A stretch of 21,308 nt of DNA from the NCBI GenBank assembly GCA_016296165.1, contig JAEDJV010000031.1, positions 1 to 21,308 on the forward strand, in the 5' to 3' direction. Under the pieces are notes generated by a model, which was not told the origin of the DNA, did no database searches, and saw only the letters and a list, made by a program, of their open reading frames with translations. Origin of the DNA: Oscillospiraceae bacterium. Lineage in GTDB: Bacteria; Bacillota; Clostridia; Oscillospirales; Ruminococcaceae. Positions 1-7,107 of this stretch are shown here, piece by piece (the stretch's first letter is position 1; the number at the start of each line of letters is the position of its first letter). The position numbers were made by a program, and so were the translations under genes.

Positions 1-53
1 TAAGACGCTGCCCTTTCACGGCGGAATCATGAGTTCAATTCTCGTACGGGTCA
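1..53 (+). tRNA. tRNA-Glu (anticodon TTC), 3' part only
   Basis: The window opens inside a tRNA. A 5-bp anticodon stem (CTGCC with GGCGG) encloses the loop CTTTCAC, whose middle triplet TTC is the glutamate anticodon. A T arm follows with the loop TTCAATT at 34-40 and stem ATGAG/CTCGT, then the 7-nt 3' acceptor strand at 46-52 and the discriminator A at 53. CCA is not encoded. The D arm and 5' acceptor strand lie outside the window, so the gene is cut by the window edge and not necessarily broken. Confidence 0.9.
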
Positions 54-56
54 CTG

Positions 57-91
57 AAAATCGTAAACAGTAAACTGTTTACGATTTTTTT
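57..91 (+). terminator. Rho-independent terminator after tRNA-Glu
   Basis: A 15-bp perfect inverted repeat (57-71 with 74-88, core TCGTAAACAGT) with a 2-nt centre is followed by a run of T. It starts 3 nt after the tRNA end. Confidence 0.85.
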
Positions 92-142
92 ATTTTATAG
101 AAAAATATAAAGAAAATATTTTTTCAATTCGATATAATTTTA

Positions 143-171
143 TTGACATGTTTCTTATTCCATGTTAAAAT
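143..171 (+). promoter_or_regulatory. Sigma-A promoter for the metallophosphoesterase gene
   Basis: TTGACA at 143-148 and TAAAAT at 166-171 are separated by 17 bp, with TGT directly before the -10 (extended -10). The start codon is 36 nt downstream. Confidence 0.75.
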
Positions 172-207
172 TTTTATAACATATATAGGTTGGGGGGAAA
201 ATGAAAT

Positions 208-927
208 ATGCTGTTTATTACCGGTGATATTCATGGAGAATATGATCTTAGAAAATTTGGAAAAGAAGAATTTCCAATTCAATCAGAACTTACACGAAAC
301 GACTATGTAATTATATGCGGTGATTTTGGACTTCTCTGGGATGAATCAAAAACAGAAAAATACTGGATAAAATGGCTGGACAATAAACCCTGGACAACAT
401 TATGGATAGACGGCAATCACGAAAATTACAATCTCCTGAAACAATACCGTGTCGAAGACTGGAACGGCGGGAAAATCCAGAAAATATCCCCAAACATATA
501 TCATCTCTGCCGCGGGCATATGTTTACTCTTGACAGCAAAAAAGTATTCGCATTTGGCGGTGCAGAAAGTCATGACAAACAATTCAGGATAACAGGCAAA
601 ACATTCTGGGAAGAAGAGATGCCAACCCAAAGAGAAATGCAGCAAGGAATCAGCGTGCTGCAAAAAAACAACTGGACAGCCGATATTGTCATAACTCATT
701 CACTTCCTACTTACATACTCTCCGCCTTTAACATGACTGAAATTTACCCTCCAAATGCCCTCACAGACTATTTTCAGAGTATAAATGACCGAATGAATTT
801 CAGAATGTGGTTTTCTGGTCATTATCACATGTTCAAGCAGTGTACGCCTAAACACTATATGATTTTTAATACTATAGTACAAATAACAGATAACGGATTT
901 GAAATTGTTGCAGGTCATGATCTTTAA
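208..927 (+). CDS. Calcineurin-like metallophosphoesterase
   Basis: This 239-aa cytoplasmic protein carries all the metal-binding blocks of the calcineurin-like phosphoesterase superfamily: GDIHG at residues 6-10, GDFG at 38-41, GNHE at 69-72, an isolated TH at 163-164 and GHYH at 204-207. Such enzymes hydrolyse phosphate esters at a two-metal centre. The substrate cannot be read from the sequence; the short length without extra domains fits a phosphodiesterase or protein phosphatase. No signal peptide or membrane segment is visible. The start at 208 follows a strong GGGGGGAA ribosome site at 192-199; the nearer ATG at 201 is out of frame and stops after a few codons. The gene is monocistronic, with its own promoter and terminator. 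Superfamily assignment is firm, substrate unknown. Confidence 0.88.
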   Translation: MLFITGDIHGEYDLRKFGKEEFPIQSELTRNDYVIICGDFGLLWDESKTEKYWIKWLDNKPWTTLWIDGNHENYNLLKQYRVEDWNGGKIQKISPNIYHLCRGHMFTLDSKKVFAFGGAESHDKQFRITGKTFWEEEMPTQREMQQGISVLQKNNWTADIVITHSLPTYILSAFNMTEIYPPNALTDYFQSINDRMNFRMWFSGHYHMFKQCTPKHYMIFNTIVQITDNGFEIVAGHDL

Positions 928-963
928 AAACACCAGTACAGAAAAGCGTACTGGTGTTTTTTT
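927..963. terminator. Bidirectional terminator between convergent genes
   Basis: The 13-bp stem AAAACACCAGTAC (927-939) pairs with 948-960 around an 8-nt loop. It is followed by T-runs in both directions (TTTTTTT on +, AAAA giving U's on -). It serves the phosphoesterase and the convergent Hpt gene. Confidence 0.85.
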
Positions 964-966
964 GTC

Positions 967-1311
967 CTATTGGTATTTTTCTATTACTTTAACAATAGCA
1001 TCCTGTAAAGGCAGCATGTTTATATATTTATTAAAAGCCTTATCAACTTCTGAATTTCTGAGGAATTCCACTATATCACAGTAAGCCTTAAAAATCTGTG
1101 TCATAGCAAGATTTCCAGTCATTCCTTTTAAAATATGCGCACCCGAAAAAGCCGCATCAATATTTCCAGTCTCAAAAGACTCTTTAACATTAGCCTTTCT
1201 GATACAGTCCGGAAAAATCCTGTAAAGTTTTTCGAGCAGTTCCCCGTTTCCCATGCACCGGCTGATTGCATCTTCTATATTAACACCGCTTTGAGATAAT
1301 TCTTCAAACAT
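967..1311 (-). CDS. Hpt-domain histidine phosphotransfer protein
   Basis: This 114-aa all-helical protein consists of a single Hpt domain. The block around His59, AHILKGMTGNLAM, matches the Hpt signature in which the histidine accepts and passes on a phosphoryl group, followed by the conserved K-G and the G-N-L turn. Free-standing Hpt proteins act as intermediates in multistep phosphorelays between hybrid kinases and response regulators. No kinase or regulator gene lies next to it, so partners must be encoded elsewhere. The start is supported by a GGGGGAG ribosome site (plus-strand CTCCCCC at 1315-1321). It is convergent with the phosphoesterase and shares its terminator. The family is clear from the motif; the pathway is unknown. 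Confidence 0.85.
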   Translation of the reverse strand: MFEELSQSGVNIEDAISRCMGNGELLEKLYRIFPDCIRKANVKESFETGNIDAAFSGAHILKGMTGNLAMTQIFKAYCDIVEFLRNSEVDKAFNKYINMLPLQDAIVKVIEKYQ

Positions 1312-1358
1312 AGTACTCCCCCGATTATTATGTCAAAGTCAATTAATTTTTTATGAAA

Positions 1359-1387
1359 TTGACAAATATATTGTGATGTGTTACAAT
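1359..1387 (+). promoter_or_regulatory. Sigma-A promoter for the GH43 arabinanase gene
   Basis: TTGACA at 1359-1364 and TACAAT at 1382-1387 with 17-bp spacing and TGT before the -10. The start codon is about 130 nt downstream, leaving a long leader that contains the palindrome at 1482-1495. Confidence 0.75.
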
Positions 1388-1481
1388 TATTATATAAAAT
1401 TTAATTTAAATCATCTTTAACATTATATCATATTTATTGTATTTTTCATAGAGTTTTATGAAAAATATTTTTTCAACGGAT

Positions 1482-1495
1482 AGAAAACGTTTTCT
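1482..1495. promoter_or_regulatory. Perfect 14-bp palindrome, possible LacI-family operator
   Basis: AGAAAACGTTTTCT is a perfect palindrome centred on CG, the form of LacI/GalR/CcpA-family operators. It sits 10 nt upstream of the ribosome site of the GH43 gene and about 88 nt past the likely transcription start, where a bound repressor would block elongation. The regulator is not in the window. Confidence 0.5.
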
Positions 1496-1516
1496 TATCA
1501 AATCAGGAGGTATTTT

Positions 1517-3697
1517 ATGAAGTTAAAAAAATTTTTTTCCTTGCTGACAGCGTGCACCATTGCATTTTCAAATGTTACTGCAAGCGTAGCGGCAACCAAA
1601 AGTCGGGTTTCTGTACACGATCCGTCAATAATCAAAGATTCGTCAACCGGGTCGTACTATGTATTTGGTTCACATATCGAAGCTGCAAAAACTCAGGATT
1701 TGCAGAACTGGCAGAGTTTCGCCAATGGATATGCGCAGTATAATAATGTAATTTTTGATAACCTTTCCGGAAACCTTGCCAAAGCATTTGAATGGAGTGG
1801 CGAGGATCTCGAAGACTGTGCGGGCGGATTTGCAGTATGGGCACCCGATGTATTTTACAATCCTGACTATATAAATCAGGACGGTTCAAAAGGTGCATAC
1901 TTAATGTATTTCTGCACATCATCGACATATATGCGTTCAGTAATCGCATATGCTGCTTCGAAGGACATTGAAGGTCCGTACAGATTTGTAGACACACTCA
2001 TTTATTCAGGATTTACCCAGAATGACAGCTATGCAACCAGCGCTACAAAAAACGTTAACAGAAAATACACATCCACAAACATTGATGAACTCATATCTTC
2101 TGGTGAAGTAACATTTAACAGCAGCTGGTTTTCAAATTCAAACTATAATAACGGTTTGTTCCCAAATGCAATTGATCCGACAATCTACACCACACCTGAC
2201 GGAAAAATGTACATGTGCTACGGATCATGGTCGGGCGGCATATTTACACTCGAAATTGACAAGTCAACCGGAAAATGCATTCATCCTCAATCGGGAAAAA
2301 CAGCAGACGGACGAATGACAGACAGCTACTTTGGAACCCTGATATCAGGCGGCGTCAGGAAATCCGGTGAAGGTCCTTTTATAGAATATAATCCTGAAAC
2401 CGGTTACTACTATCTCTGGGTAACATATGGTGGTCTGACCTCCGAAGGCGGATACAATATGCGTGTATTCCGTTCAAGAACACCTGACGGACCTTTCAGA
2501 GATGCCGCAGACAGACCGGCTGTACTTGGCTCCGACACAAACCTTGATACAATCGGTCTTAAAGTAATGGGCAATTACAGGTTTAGCGAACTTAAAACCG
2601 CATACATGGCAGGAGGGCATAATTCCGTATTAAGAGACGATGACGGAAAATGGTACCTTTTCTATCACACACGATTTGATGACGGATATGAATATCACGA
2701 AGTACGTGTCCATTCAATGTATTTCAACGAAGACGGATGGCCGGTTGTTGCACCGCATGAATACAGCGGTGACAGTATTTCTGCAGGGGGATACAGTATA
2801 AATGACATTGCAGGAAATTATGAATTTATTAACCATGGAAATGATACAGGCAAGACTATCCACAACTTCTCGAACATCACACTTTCACCTGATGGAAAAA
2901 TAAGCGGCAGTGTTTCAGGTACATGGAAACAGAATGAATACAATTCAGCGGTAGAACTAATCATTGATAATCAGAAGTATAACGGCTTTTTTATAGCCGA
3001 AAAAAATGAAAGCGGAAAGAAAGTAATGACCTTTACGGCTGTCGGTAAGAACAATCAGACAGTATGGGGCACAAAAACTGACGAATACAACGGAACAGAC
3101 AGACAGGAAACATATCTTGAAAGCGGATACTATACTATTAAGAATCTTAACAGCAGCAAATGGATAACTACTGACGGAACAAACGTTATCCAGAACAATA
3201 CTGACTGTATATGGAAAATCACTCGTCATTCTGACGGTCTCTGCACTATTGAAAATACTGAAGGACTTGCGATGACAGTTGAAAATGAAAACGGAATAAA
3301 CGGAAACAATATTTTCCTGTCAGAATGTACAGTCTCACCGGCACAGAAATTTAATATACGCAAAAATACTGATGGTACATTCGCAATTCTTTCCTCCTGT
3401 TCAGATTTTTACGGCGGTCTTGATGTTTATGAAATAAGTCTTAATGACGGAGCAAACATATGCCAGTGGGAATACTGGAGCGGCGACGGACAGAAGTTCA
3501 TTTTAAACCAGACTGTTGCTCCTGTAATAAAAGGTGACGCTAATCTGGACGGATCAGTAACAGCTGCCGATCTCTTTGCAATGGTATATGCACTCATAGG
3601 TATTCTTGAGGCTCCGCTTCCTGAAACAGCAGATATAAACGGCGACAACCAGATAAATATACTTGACCTTATCCTTTTAAAGGAACTTTTGTGTTGA
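1517..3697 (+). CDS. Secreted GH43 arabinanase-like glycosidase with beta-trefoil and dockerin
   Basis: This 726-aa exported enzyme has a signal peptide ending near residue 26, then a five-bladed GH43 catalytic domain (about 30-415) with its three acidic residues visible: Asp35 (VHDPSI), Asp220 (NAIDPTIY) and Glu285 (GEGPFIEY). His368 in AGGHNSV matches the metal-coordinating histidine of arabinanases, and the motif YGGLTSEGGYNMRVFRS resembles Bacillus Abn2-type endo-1,5-alpha-L-arabinanases. A small beta domain follows (about 425-525, like the C-terminal domain of these enzymes), then a ricin/CBM13-like beta-trefoil (533-665), probably sugar-binding. A type I dockerin (671-726) has two Ca-binding repeats starting GDANLDGS and DINGDNQ, for attachment to a cohesin scaffold. 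AGGAGG at 1505-1510 supports the start. Pectic arabinan is the likely substrate by family; other GH43 activities are possible. Confidence 0.88.
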   Translation: MKLKKFFSLLTACTIAFSNVTASVAATKSRVSVHDPSIIKDSSTGSYYVFGSHIEAAKTQDLQNWQSFANGYAQYNNVIFDNLSGNLAKAFEWSGEDLEDCAGGFAVWAPDVFYNPDYINQDGSKGAYLMYFCTSSTYMRSVIAYAASKDIEGPYRFVDTLIYSGFTQNDSYATSATKNVNRKYTSTNIDELISSGEVTFNSSWFSNSNYNNGLFPNAIDPTIYTTPDGKMYMCYGSWSGGIFTLEIDKSTGKCIHPQSGKTADGRMTDSYFGTLISGGVRKSGEGPFIEYNPETGYYYLWVTYGGLTSEGGYNMRVFRSRTPDGPFRDAADRPAVLGSDTNLDTIGLKVMGNYRFSELKTAYMAGGHNSVLRDDDGKWYLFYHTRFDDGYEYHEVRVHSMYFNEDGWPVVAPHEYSGDSISAGGYSINDIAGNYEFINHGNDTGKTIHNFSNITLSPDGKISGSVSGTWKQNEYNSAVELIIDNQKYNGFFIAEKNESGKKVMTFTAVGKNNQTVWGTKTDEYNGTDRQETYLESGYYTIKNLNSSKWITTDGTNVIQNNTDCIWKITRHSDGLCTIENTEGLAMTVENENGINGNNIFLSECTVSPAQKFNIRKNTDGTFAILSSCSDFYGGLDVYEISLNDGANICQWEYWSGDGQKFILNQTVAPVIKGDANLDGSVTAADLFAMVYALIGILEAPLPETADINGDNQINILDLILLKELLC

Positions 3698-3722
3698 CAT
3701 CCGTACGAACAAATGTTATCAT
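3694..3722 (+). promoter_or_regulatory. Sigma-A promoter for luxS, overlapping the upstream stop codon
   Basis: TTGACA at 3694-3699 and TATCAT at 3717-3722 are spaced 17 bp. The TGA stop of the GH43 gene (3695-3697) lies inside the -35 box, and luxS begins 32 nt after the -10. luxS is therefore probably transcribed on its own. Confidence 0.75.
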
Positions 3723-3754
3723 AATAAAAAGCACTTTTTAAGGAGTAATTTATT

Positions 3755-4216
3755 ATGAAAAAAATAGCTAGTTTCACAGTAAACCATGACACACTTGAAA
3801 AAGGTGTATATATCTCAAGGATAGACGGCGACGCCGTAACTTATGACCTCAGAATGAAGAAACCAAACAACGGAAGTTTCATCTCACCAAAATCACTTCA
3901 CACGATAGAACACCTGCTTGCAACTTATGTAAGAAACTCTGAATACTCAGAAAGTATCATTTATGCAGGTCCGATGGGATGCAGAAGCGGATTTTACCTC
4001 ATTGTAAGAGATAATGTTTCAAAATCAGAAGTACTTGAACTGGTTAAAAAATCATTTATATTTATAGCTGATTTTAACGGCGAAATACCGGGATCGTCAA
4101 AAGCAGAATGCGGAAATTATCTCGAACATGATCTTGAAGCCGCAAAAGCAGATGCCGCTGAATATAATGAGGCTCTCAAAAACGTTACATCCGACGATAT
4201 GAATTATAAAGATTAA
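3755..4216 (+). CDS. luxS: S-ribosylhomocysteine lyase LuxS
   Basis: This 153-aa cytoplasmic enzyme splits S-ribosylhomocysteine into homocysteine and DPD, the precursor of autoinducer 2, within the activated methyl cycle. The metal site is complete: HTIEH gives His49 and His53, and Cys119 in AECGNY is the third ligand. The catalytic cysteine is Cys76 in GPMGCRSGFY. Length matches the family. AAGGAG at 3740-3745 supports the start. No pfs/mtnN or methionine gene is adjacent; it has its own promoter and a terminator shared with the convergent Rrf2 gene. Identification is firm. Whether the AI-2 is used as a signal cannot be told from here. Confidence 0.97.
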   Translation: MKKIASFTVNHDTLEKGVYISRIDGDAVTYDLRMKKPNNGSFISPKSLHTIEHLLATYVRNSEYSESIIYAGPMGCRSGFYLIVRDNVSKSEVLELVKKSFIFIADFNGEIPGSSKAECGNYLEHDLEAAKADAAEYNEALKNVTSDDMNYKD

Positions 4217-4220
4217 TAAA

Positions 4221-4248
4221 AAACCGTACCTGAAAAATGGTACGGTTT
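4221..4248. terminator. Bidirectional terminator between luxS and the Rrf2 gene
   Basis: AAACCGTACC (4221-4230) pairs with GGTACGGTTT (4239-4248) around TGAAAAAT. The T-run is better for the minus-strand gene (TTTTTTATT) than for luxS (TTTTCATT). Confidence 0.8.
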
Positions 4249-4251
4249 TCA

Positions 4252-4683
4252 TTATATAGAGTAATTATCGATCTGCCTTGATCTGTCTACTATATCCTGA
4301 ACAGTAATACTGTCAAGATAATCGTTAACTGCCTTGTGAAGTCCCTGCCATACATAAAGCGTAGCACATTCGCCTGCTCTCTGACATTCATTTTCCTCAT
4401 GCTCAAGGCATGTTACCGGAGCAAGATTTCCTTCTGTTACACGAAGTATTTCTCCGACAGTATATTTGTCAGCAGGTCTTGCAAGCATATATCCTCCCTG
4501 ATATCCGCGATTGGTTTTCAGTAGACCGGACCTGTTAAGAAGCGGGACTATCTGCTCAAGATATTTTTTCGAAATATTCTGTCTTTCTGCAATATCTCCA
4601 AGCGTAATATACCCTTTTTCTTTGTTCTCCGCAAGATCTATCATCAGTCTTAAGGCATATCTGCCTTTGGTTGAAATTTTCAC
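4252..4683 (-). CDS. Rrf2-family transcriptional regulator with three cysteines (IscR-like)
   Basis: This 143-aa regulator opens with the Rrf2 winged-helix signature: MKISTKGRYALRLMIDLA, then the recognition-helix block ISKKYLEQIVPLLNRSGLLKTNRG, then the GGY wing at 63-65. Cys92, Cys100 and Cys106 sit in the region where IscR-type members bind a [2Fe-2S] cluster, so iron-sulfur or redox sensing is likely; the spacing is not identical to E. coli IscR and no following histidine ligand is seen. CymR-type members lack these cysteines. The start codon is GTG (4681-4683) behind GGGAGG (plus CCTCCC at 4691-4696). No iscS/iscU gene is adjacent, so targets are elsewhere; autoregulation is usual in the family. 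Confidence 0.88.
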   Translation of the reverse strand: MKISTKGRYALRLMIDLAENKEKGYITLGDIAERQNISKKYLEQIVPLLNRSGLLKTNRGYQGGYMLARPADKYTVGEILRVTEGNLAPVTCLEHEENECQRAGECATLYVWQGLHKAVNDYLDSITVQDIVDRSRQIDNYSI

Positions 4684-4722
4684 TCTATTACCTCCCGCTT
4701 ATCATTTATAACTCATAACACT

Positions 4723-4751
4723 ATTATAACATAGGTTTAGTAAGTTTTCAA
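4723..4751 (-). promoter_or_regulatory. Sigma-A promoter for the Rrf2 regulator gene
   Basis: On the minus strand, TTGAAA (plus TTTCAA at 4746-4751) and TATAAT (plus ATTATA at 4723-4728) are separated by 17 bp, about 40 nt from the GTG start. Confidence 0.75.
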
Positions 4752-4948
4752 GAATCAAAAGTTGTATGATGATTTTATAAAAAAACATACAAATTTTTCT
4801 GCTATTTTATTCATTATTATTCTATTATTGTAAATATCTTGATTATAAAATCTATGTTTTATAAAAAATATATACGATTTACCGGCATTTTTTTACGTTA
4901 TAACGTTGTATATAAAAAAAACTATATCACCTATTCCAAATTAACTAT
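4752..4948. other. AT-rich intergenic stretch with small inverted repeats
   Basis: No ORF or RNA gene is visible here. Two inverted repeats stand out: TTGTATG (4762-4768) with CATACAA (4786-4792), and the perfect 12-bp palindrome ACGTTATAACGT at 4895-4906. Neither matches a site I can name. Confidence 0.4.
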
Positions 4949-4977
4949 TTGACTTAACTCTGTGTCTGTGTTAATAT
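4949..4977 (+). promoter_or_regulatory. Sigma-A promoter of a candidate small RNA
   Basis: TTGACT at 4949-4954 and TAATAT at 4972-4977 with 17-bp spacing. No ORF follows before the hairpin at 5067-5100. Confidence 0.6.
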
Positions 4978-4983
4978 ATTAAC

Positions 4984-5105
4984 AGAAAAGGAAGTTCCGT
5001 AAACAAGTCGGAAAATACTATATATTAAGACATTTTCATTTAACTTTACACATACAATCCTAACCCGAAAATCCGCCATTCGAAAGAAAGGCGGATTTTC
5101 ACTTT
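4984..5105 (+). ncRNA. Candidate small non-coding RNA (about 120 nt)
   Basis: The unit runs from the predicted start point (about 4984) to a terminator-like hairpin. No ATG occurs on the plus strand in between. Visible structure: TTCCG/CGGAA with a 9-nt loop at about 4995-5013, GAAAAT/ATTTTC beyond it, and the 11-bp final stem GAAAATCCGCC (5067-5077) with 5090-5100. A separate extended -10 promoter for the next genes begins at 5130, so this is not simply their leader. I recognise no known family; no T-box sequence is present although proS is nearby. The ends are inferred. Confidence 0.45.
5067..5100 (+). terminator. Hairpin ending the candidate small RNA
   Basis: GAAAATCCGCC (5067-5077) pairs perfectly with 5090-5100 around a 12-nt loop. 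The T-rich tail (TTTTCACTTTAT) partly overlaps the stem and is weaker than a classical T-run. Confidence 0.6.
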
Positions 5106-5129
5106 ATATAAAAAAATATCCGTACTTAC

Positions 5130-5157
5130 TTGATTTTCATTTCTAATATGTTATAAT
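5130..5157 (+). promoter_or_regulatory. Extended -10 promoter for the small membrane protein and proS
   Basis: TTGATT at 5130-5135 and TATAAT at 5152-5157 with 16-bp spacing and TGT directly before the -10. The next start codon is 28 nt downstream. Confidence 0.7.
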
Positions 5158-5184
5158 AAAAGTGTATGTTTTATCATAAGTGAG

Positions 5185-5484
5185 GTGTTTAATATAGACA
5201 GCGGTATTACAATATCATTTCTTTTTCTTTTTAAGATGCTTCTGATTCTCTTTCTTATTTATCTTCTGGCGGTACTCACTCCAAAGATTGCAAAGAAATT
5301 AGACACAGCTTCTGAAAAAAAGAAAACAAAACCGGAAGACGAACGCCTCTATCAGGTGCAAAGCCCGTTTGAGCCGCATCCTGATGATGAAAAACCGAAC
5401 AAAACTTTATTTCCTGAACTCCAGGAAATAAAAAATAATAATACTAACGGAAATGAGGACTTAATAAATGGCAAAGAACAATAA
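5185..5484 (+). CDS. Small single-pass membrane protein, function unknown
   Basis: This 99-aa protein has one hydrophobic helix (about residues 9-30, rich in Leu, Ile and Phe), a short basic stretch, then a long charged tail rich in Lys, Glu, Asp, Pro and Asn that is probably cytoplasmic and unstructured. I do not recognise a family. Its end overlaps the start of proS by 17 nt in another frame, so the two are co-transcribed and probably translationally coupled. The start is uncertain: GTG at 5185 is the first usual start codon, but the best ribosome-site match (AAGTGAGGTG) overlaps that GTG and would fit a rare ATA at 5194 better. The next ATG, at residue 18, lies inside the membrane helix. 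The open frame and promoter support a real gene. Confidence 0.6.
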   Translation: MFNIDSGITISFLFLFKMLLILFLIYLLAVLTPKIAKKLDTASEKKKTKPEDERLYQVQSPFEPHPDDEKPNKTLFPELQEIKNNNTNGNEDLINGKEQ

Positions 5485-6919
5485 CGGCAAAAAAATGGTT
5501 GAAGCCATCACTTCCATGGAGGAAGATTTTGCAAAATGGTACACAGACATCGTAAAAAAAGCTGAACTCATCGAATACACAAGTGTTAAGGGCTGTATGG
5601 TTATCCGTCCTTACGGCTATGCTATCTGGGAAAATATCCAGCGTATTCTTGACGGTATGTTCAAGGCTACAGGACATGAAAATGTATGCATGCCAATGTT
5701 CATTCCTGAAAGCCTTCTCCAGAAGGAAAAAGACCACGTTGAAGGTTTTGCACCTGAAGTTGCCTGGGTAACTCACGGCGGAAGTGAGAAACTCGAAGAC
5801 AGACTCTGTGTACGCCCTACTTCAGAAACACTTTTCTGCGAACATTATTCAAACATCATTCATTCATACAGAGATCTTCCTAAACTCTATAACCAGTGGG
5901 TAAGTGTTGTAAGATGGGAAAAAACAACACGTCCTTTCCTCCGTTCCAGAGAATTCTTATGGCAGGAAGGTCATACAATTCACGCAACTGCTGAAGAAGC
6001 TATTGAGGAAACAGAAAAGATGCTCAACGTTTATACAGAATTCTGCGAAAAATCACTTGCTATGCCTGTAATTCAGGGTAAGAAGACAGAGAGTGATAAA
6101 TTCGCAGGAGCTGTCTCAACATATGCTATTGAAGCTCTCATGCATGACGGTAAAGCGCTTCAGGCCGGTACGTCACATTATTTTGGTGACGGTTTTGCCA
6201 AGGCTTTTGATATCGAATATACAGACAAGGAAAACAAAAAGGTTAATCCGCACCAGACATCATGGGGAGTAAGCACACGTCTTATCGGTGCAATCATCAT
6301 GACTCACGGCGACAACAACGGTCTTGTTCTCCCGCCTGCAGTTGCTCCGATTCAGCTTGCAGTTATACCGATTGCAATGCACAAAGAAGGCGTTCTTGAC
6401 AAGGCTTCTGCCCTCGCCGAAGAACTTAAAGCAGCAGGTATCAGAGTGAAACTTGACGATACAGACAACTCAGCAGGCTGGAAATTTGCTGAATATGAAA
6501 TGAAGGGTGTTCCTGTAAGACTTGAAATTGGCCCTAAGGATATTGAAAACAACCAATGCGTACTCGTTACACGTCACAACAACGAAAAGACAGTCGTAAG
6601 TCTTGACAATCTTGCCGAAGAAGTTCAGAAGAAACTTCAGGAAGTACATGACGGTCTCTACGCAAAGGCTCTTGAAAACAGAGAAAACAGAACATACTCA
6701 TGCAAAACTATGGACGAAATCATCAAGGCTCTTGAAGAAAAGGGCGACGGTTTCATAAAGGCTATGTGGTGTGGCGAAGAAGCATGCGAAGATGAGGTAA
6801 AGGAAAAGACAGGTGTAGGTTCACGCTGCATTCCTCTTGAACAGGAAAATATCTCAGATGTATGTGTATGCTGCGGCAAGCCTGCAAAGCATCTCGTTTA
6901 CTGGGGAAAAGCTTATTAA
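5468..6919 (+). CDS. proS: Prolyl-tRNA synthetase, archaeal/eukaryal type
   Basis: This 483-aa class II synthetase charges tRNA-Pro with proline. It has the short form (no editing insertion between motifs 2 and 3) and a C-terminal extension, as in the archaeal/eukaryal-type ProRS found in many Clostridia and Mycoplasma. Visible blocks are RPTSE at 116-120, motif 2 RWEKTTRPFLRSREFLWQEGHT beginning at 149, and motif 3 from about 266 (SWGVSTRLIGAIIMTHGD). An anticodon-binding domain follows (about 295-400). The C-terminal domain carries several cysteines (CGEEAC, CVCCG) like the zinc site of this type, and the chain ends in Tyr, as is typical. GAGG at 5455-5458 serves the ATG at 5468, inside the upstream membrane-protein gene. 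Confidence 0.96.
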   Translation: MAKNNNGKKMVEAITSMEEDFAKWYTDIVKKAELIEYTSVKGCMVIRPYGYAIWENIQRILDGMFKATGHENVCMPMFIPESLLQKEKDHVEGFAPEVAWVTHGGSEKLEDRLCVRPTSETLFCEHYSNIIHSYRDLPKLYNQWVSVVRWEKTTRPFLRSREFLWQEGHTIHATAEEAIEETEKMLNVYTEFCEKSLAMPVIQGKKTESDKFAGAVSTYAIEALMHDGKALQAGTSHYFGDGFAKAFDIEYTDKENKKVNPHQTSWGVSTRLIGAIIMTHGDNNGLVLPPAVAPIQLAVIPIAMHKEGVLDKASALAEELKAAGIRVKLDDTDNSAGWKFAEYEMKGVPVRLEIGPKDIENNQCVLVTRHNNEKTVVSLDNLAEEVQKKLQEVHDGLYAKALENRENRTYSCKTMDEIIKALEEKGDGFIKAMWCGEEACEDEVKEKTGVGSRCIPLEQENISDVCVCCGKPAKHLVYWGKAY

Positions 6920-6950
6920 TAGATATTTTTATCATAACAAAATGCAAGAC

Positions 6951-6990
6951 AGAGAGATTACCGGATATGGCAATCTCTCTTTTGTTATTA
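6951..6990 (+). terminator. Terminator after proS
   Basis: AGAGAGATT (6951-6959) pairs with AATCTCTCT (6972-6980) around a 12-nt loop, followed by TTTTGTTATT. It separates proS from the sigma-factor operon. Confidence 0.75.
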
Positions 6991-7107
6991 CAGCACAAAT
7001 AATAGCACATGAATATGTATATTTCCACAAAGTTAAATCTTTGCTGTTACTTTCCTGTATAAACAGGGACTTATATTATGAAAGACAATGAAGGAGGGAG
7101 AATTATT

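Noticed and set aside
1632..1997. 121-aa ORF on the minus strand inside the GH43 gene
   Set aside because: It overlaps the catalytic domain of a clear gene, and the product has no recognisable features.
4949..5184. T-box or other riboswitch leader of proS
   Set aside because: No T-box sequence (AGGGTGGNACCGCG-like) or specifier loop is present, and a separate promoter at 5130-5157 starts the proS operon after the hairpin.
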